Source: an uncultured Thermoleophilia bacterium (GTDB lineage: Bacteria; Actinomycetota; Thermoleophilia; UBA2241). From it: a stretch of 6,997 nucleotides of DNA. This document shows positions 4,118 to 6,997 of this stretch, one piece after another. The stretch lies in the NCBI GenBank assembly GCA_903912585.1, contig CAIWHY010000248.1, positions 1 to 6,997 of the forward strand, in the 5' to 3' direction. The notes beneath the pieces are model-generated. The model saw only the letters and a program-made list of their open reading frames with translations. It was not told the origin of the DNA and made no database searches. The stretch's first letter is position 1; each line of letters begins with the position of its first letter. Both the position numbers and the translations under genes were made by a program.

Positions 4118-5131
4118 ATGAAGTGGACACGCAGTAGGGGCCTTTTGGCCGTGGCGCTCATGGCGCTCGCGGGCTTGGCCATCGTCGTCATCGCGGGCTG
4201 CGGCAGCAGCAGTTCGTCGTCGAGCACCAGCCCGACTCCCAGCGCGACCGCGACCACGGCCACGGCGACCTGGACCCCCGCGGACCTCGCGGCGATCAAG
4301 GCCGACCCGACGCTCAAGGCGATGCTGCCGAGCAACATCGTCAGCGCCAACAACCTGCGGGTCGCGAGCGACATCCCCTACCCGCCGTGGGAGTACTACG
4401 ACCCGGCCACCAGCAAGAACCCGGCCGGCTTCGACTACGACCTCTCGCAGGCGATCGGCGCCAAGATCGGCATCCCGACATCGTTCAACGAGACCCCGTT
4501 CGACAGCATCATCCTGTCGATCAAGGGCGGCAAGAACGACATGATCATGTCCGACATGTACGACAACGCCGAGCGCGAGGCCCAAGGCATCACCTTCGTC
4601 GACTACGCCTACGACGGCACCTCGATCCTGGTGAAGAAGGGCAACCCGAGCGGCGTCACGAACCTCGACAGCCTTGCCGGCCAGACGGTTGCCTGCGAGA
4701 GCGGCACCACGCAGCAGGCGTTCCTGCAGAAGCTCAACAAGACGTTCGCCAGTTCGGGCAAGGCGCAGATGAAGATCCTCGCTCTTCCGAACCAGCCCGC
4801 GGCCCTTCTCGCCATCACCAGCGGCCGCGCGGTGGGTGACCTCACCGACCACTCGACCGCTTCGTACATCGCCAAGACGACGAACAACGGCGCCACCTTC
4901 GAGGTCGTCGCCGACCCGGCCGCGCCCGAGGGCTACGATCCTCAGCTCGTGGGCATCGGCATCGCGTCAACGAACACGCAGCTCATCAGCACCGTGCAGA
5001 AGGCGCTGCAGGCTCTCATCGACGAGGGCGCCTATCAGAAGATGGTAGCCACCTATGGGCTGATCCCGGTGAAGGCAGCCGAGGTCAACCAGGGCTCGAA
5101 GCCGATCCCCACTGCGAGCGCGACCCCGTGA
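4118..5131 (+). CDS. Polar amino-acid ABC importer, substrate-binding lipoprotein
   Basis: Extracellular solute-binding protein of family 3 (HisJ/GlnH type) that captures a polar amino acid or similar molecule and delivers it to the permease encoded next. Residues 1-28 are a lipoprotein signal: basic start, hydrophobic stretch 9-26 and lipobox IAGC with Cys28 as the lipidated residue. A Ser/Thr/Pro-rich linker (29-55, with seven serines in a row) tethers the domain. The ligand part starts at NNLRVASDIPYPPWEYYD (78-95), typical of the family; MSDMYDNAERE (144-154) carries Arg153, which fits the arginine that holds the ligand carboxylate, and GDLTDHSTASY (240-250) holds acidic residues where family members bind the ligand amine. 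AAGGGGG (4106-4112) precedes the ATG. Thirteen bases separate it from the permease gene. At 337 residues it is longer than HisJ because of the linker and a 20-residue Pro/Ala tail. The exact substrate is not determined. Confidence 0.93.
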   Translation: MKWTRSRGLLAVALMALAGLAIVVIAGCGSSSSSSSTSPTPSATATTATATWTPADLAAIKADPTLKAMLPSNIVSANNLRVASDIPYPPWEYYDPATSKNPAGFDYDLSQAIGAKIGIPTSFNETPFDSIILSIKGGKNDMIMSDMYDNAEREAQGITFVDYAYDGTSILVKKGNPSGVTNLDSLAGQTVACESGTTQQAFLQKLNKTFASSGKAQMKILALPNQPAALLAITSGRAVGDLTDHSTASYIAKTTNNGATFEVVADPAAPEGYDPQLVGIGIASTNTQLISTVQKALQALIDEGAYQKMVATYGLIPVKAAEVNQGSKPIPTASATP

Positions 5132-5144
5132 CTCCGTCGGCGTC

Positions 5145-6134
5145 ATGAGCACTTCCAGCATGGATCTGGACGGAGGGGCGGCCGGGGGGCCGGCCGCCCC
5201 CTCCCGCCCGGAGGTCATCAAGGCCATCCCGGTTCGCCACTGGGGTCGCTGGCTCAGCGCGGTCATCGTCGTCTACCTCGTGGTGGCGCTCGTGTTCTCG
5301 TTCATCAAGAGCCCCAACACCGACTGGCCGACGGTCTTCAACTACATGTTCAAGCCCCTGACGCTGCGGGCCCTGGCGCTCACCATCGAGCTGACCTTCG
5401 TGACCATGGTGGTCGGCGCCGCGGGCGGCACGATCCTGGCGGTCATGCGCCTCTCCGACAACCCGGTGCTCTCGTGGATCGCCTGGGTGTACATCTGGTT
5501 CTTCCGCGGTACCCCGGTGTACGTGCAGATCATCCTCTGGGGCAACATCGGCGTGCTCTACCAAACGCTCTACCTGGGACTGCCGTTCACCGGCATCGTC
5601 GTCGCCCACAGCAGCGCCGGCCTCCTGGTCAACCACCTGATCGTGGTCGCCGTCCTGGCCCTGGGCCTCAACGAGGCAGCCTACGCGGCCGAGCTGGTGA
5701 GGGCCGGCATCATCTCCGTGGATGCCGGCCAGACCGAGGCCGCCACGTCGCTCGGCATGTCGCCCATCCTCGTCACGCGCCGCATCGTGCTGCCGCAGGC
5801 GATGCGGGTGATCATCCCGACGATGGGCAACGAGACCATCAGCATGCTCAAGACCACGTCATTGCTCGCCGTGCTGGGTGGCGGTATCGAGCTGTTCGGA
5901 CGCTTGCAGAGCATCTACGCCCAGACCTTCCAGGTCATGCCGCTGCTCATCGTCGCCTCGGCGTGGTACCTGATCGTCACCTCGATCCTGACGGTCGGTC
6001 AGGCGCGACTCGAGGCCTACTTCGGCAAGGGCTTCGGCGCGGAGGAGACCGAGGCGGCGGAGAAGCGCGCGGAGCGCAGAGCCCAGCGCGTGCTCACCTC
6101 ATCCAAGGGCCGTTCGGGGGGTGGGTACTCATGA
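5145..6134 (+). CDS. Polar amino-acid ABC importer, permease (HisM/GlnP family)
   Basis: Transmembrane subunit that forms the channel of the importer. After a roughly 30-residue cytoplasmic Gly/Ala/Pro-rich start there is a helix at about 37-55, then helices near 76-101, 108-118/125-140, 160-176, 240-250 and 264-283, consistent with the family's five or six spans. FFRGTPVYVQ (119-128) is the conserved F-R-G-T-P entry motif. The ATPase-docking EAA loop fits its consensus exactly: E198-A-A, G204, then I214, L216-P217. A highly charged 40-residue C-terminal tail follows (Glu/Lys/Arg, 295-329). The ATG at 5145 has no evident Shine-Dalgarno, so translation probably depends on coupling to the binding-protein gene that ends 13 bases earlier; the in-frame ATG at 5160 is no better. 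Only one permease gene is present, so a homodimer is likely. It overlaps the ATPase gene by ATGA. Confidence 0.93.
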   Translation: MSTSSMDLDGGAAGGPAAPSRPEVIKAIPVRHWGRWLSAVIVVYLVVALVFSFIKSPNTDWPTVFNYMFKPLTLRALALTIELTFVTMVVGAAGGTILAVMRLSDNPVLSWIAWVYIWFFRGTPVYVQIILWGNIGVLYQTLYLGLPFTGIVVAHSSAGLLVNHLIVVAVLALGLNEAAYAAELVRAGIISVDAGQTEAATSLGMSPILVTRRIVLPQAMRVIIPTMGNETISMLKTTSLLAVLGGGIELFGRLQSIYAQTFQVMPLLIVASAWYLIVTSILTVGQARLEAYFGKGFGAEETEAAEKRAERRAQRVLTSSKGRSGGGYS

Positions 6135-6970
6135 CTTCTGACGTCTCCGGCGCGCCTGACGGCGGCCACCTGGTCGACGCCGAAGCCGCCGCCGCGGCGG
6201 CGCACGGTGCGCCGATGGTCAAGGCCGAGCAAGTGTGGAAATCGTTCGGCAAGCTCGACGTGCTCAAGGGCGTCGACTTCACCGTGATGCCGCAGCAGAC
6301 GTTCGTGCTGCTCGGCCCGTCGGGTGGCGGCAAGTCCACCTTGCTGCGCTGCATCAACCACCTCGAGAAGATCGACGCCGGCCGGCTGTACGTCGCCGGC
6401 GAGCTCATGGGCTACAAGGAGCGCGGCAACGTCCTGCACGAGATGAAGGCGCGCGATGTGGCCAGGCAGCGGTCCTCCATCGGCATGGTCTTCCAGCGCT
6501 TCAACCTGTTCGCCCACAAGACGGCGATCGAGAACGTGATGGAAGCGCCGATCAAGGTCCAGCACGTGAATCGCAAGCTGGCGGAGCAGGAGGCGATCGA
6601 CCTTCTGTCGCGGGTGGGGCTGGGCGAGAAGCTCGACACCTACCCCGCGCAGCTTTCGGGCGGCCAGCAGCAGCGCGTGGCGATCGCCCGGGCGCTCGCC
6701 ATGAAGCCCAAGCTGATGCTGTTCGACGAGCCCACCTCTGCGCTCGACCCGGAGCTCGTGGGCGAAGTGCTGGACGTCATGAAGCAGCTCGCGCGCGACG
6801 GCATGACGATGGTCGTCGTCACGCACGAGATGGGCTTTGCCAAAGAGGTAGCGGACGGCGTCGGGCTCATGGACGGCGGCGTGCTCGTGGAGCAAGGCCC
6901 GCCCAATGAAGTCCTCGTCAACCCCAAGGAGGAGCGCACCAAGCTCTTCCTGTCGAAGGTGCTCCAGTAG
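6131..6970 (+). CDS. Polar amino-acid ABC importer, ATP-binding subunit (GlnQ/HisP family)
   Basis: Cytoplasmic ATPase that powers the importer by docking on the permease EAA loop. All motifs are intact: Walker A GPSGGGKST (62-70), Q-loop Gln122 in VFQRFNLF, signature LSGGQQQR (175-182), Walker B LMLFDE (195-200), D-loop SALD (203-206) and switch His232 in VVVTHEMGFA. The sequences NLF and THEMGFA are hallmarks of the polar-amino-acid branch (GlnQ, HisP). The ATG at 6131 overlaps the permease stop as ATGA, and a G-rich stretch (6116-6124) precedes it, so coupled translation is likely. It has an extra 28-residue Ala-rich start before MVKAEQVWKSFG, where relatives usually begin; the ATG at 6215 (Met29) is the alternative but lacks the coupling. 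At 279 residues it is slightly long for the family (about 240-260). It is the last gene of the operon seen here; the 27 bases after it hold no complete feature. Confidence 0.95.
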   Translation: MTSDVSGAPDGGHLVDAEAAAAAAHGAPMVKAEQVWKSFGKLDVLKGVDFTVMPQQTFVLLGPSGGGKSTLLRCINHLEKIDAGRLYVAGELMGYKERGNVLHEMKARDVARQRSSIGMVFQRFNLFAHKTAIENVMEAPIKVQHVNRKLAEQEAIDLLSRVGLGEKLDTYPAQLSGGQQQRVAIARALAMKPKLMLFDEPTSALDPELVGEVLDVMKQLARDGMTMVVVTHEMGFAKEVADGVGLMDGGVLVEQGPPNEVLVNPKEERTKLFLSKVLQ

Positions 6971-6997
6971 CACGGGCGTGCCGACGCCGGCCCGGGC

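Noticed and set aside
5474..6130. Apparent 219-codon N-terminal fusion to the ATPase
   Set aside because: This is an out-of-frame reading of the permease gene; the true ATPase start is the ATGA overlap at 6131.
6970..6981. GCACG-GG-CGTGC inverted repeat after the ATPase gene
   Set aside because: The loop would be only two bases and the window ends 16 bases later, so a terminator cannot be judged.
1..6997. CRISPR arrays, tRNA, rRNA, insertion sequences, phage or toxin-antitoxin pairs
   Set aside because: I looked for spaced repeats, terminal inverted repeats with transposase coding, and conserved RNA stems and saw none beyond the features listed.

Overview
The window is about 70% G+C by eye, with short intergenic gaps, clear GGAGG-type ribosome sites and actinobacterial-style -10 elements (TAnnnT). 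It suggests the chromosome of a high-GC Gram-positive-type bacterium. Actinomycetota, possibly a Thermoleophilia-like lineage, is my best guess, but this is an impression from codon use and protein style and not a proven assignment. I see no rRNA, tRNA, CRISPR array, insertion sequence or phage gene.

Layout. (1) Positions 1-207, minus strand: the first 69 codons of an EamA/DMT-family membrane transporter that runs off the left edge. (2) Positions 208-641: a 434-bp divergent intergenic region with no gene. It holds a 13-bp dyad around a -10-like hexamer for the transporter, four CTCAG direct repeats spaced 11-9-11 bp, and a small leader hairpin before the next gene. (3) Positions 642-1538, plus strand: a membrane-anchored HtrA/DegP-type serine protease with an intact catalytic triad but no PDZ domain. 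(4) Positions 1539-1707: a convergent intergenic region with a long inverted repeat and a strong intrinsic terminator. (5) Positions 1708-2532, minus strand: a stand-alone nucleotidyltransferase-fold protein. (6) Positions 2533-2755: a divergent promoter region. (7) Positions 2756-3931, plus strand: a two-gene unit with a short nitroreductase and then a metallo-beta-lactamase-fold protein that has lost most metal ligands, separated by a very stable intercistronic hairpin. (8) Positions 3932-4117: a regulatory region with a tandem 39-bp repeat that carries duplicated -10-like elements. (9) Positions 4118-6970, plus strand: a complete three-gene polar amino-acid ABC importer (lipoprotein binding protein, permease, ATPase), tightly packed, with a 13-bp gap and then an ATGA overlap.

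How the genes work together. The importer is a self-contained operon: the lipoprotein captures a polar amino acid or related small molecule outside the membrane, the HisM-type permease forms the channel (probably as a homodimer, since only one permease gene is present), and the GlnQ/HisP-type ATPase drives uptake. The nitroreductase and the MBL-fold protein are probably co-transcribed, but no shared pathway can be read from the sequence. The protease is probably a cell-envelope quality-control enzyme, and the repeats upstream of it look like sites for an OmpR/PhoB-type response regulator.

I found no convincing previously undescribed multi-gene system. The most interesting signals are regulatory: the tandem 39-bp promoter duplication at 4014-4091 and the phased CTCAG repeats at 384-419. 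Next come the PDZ-less protease and the degenerate MBL protein.
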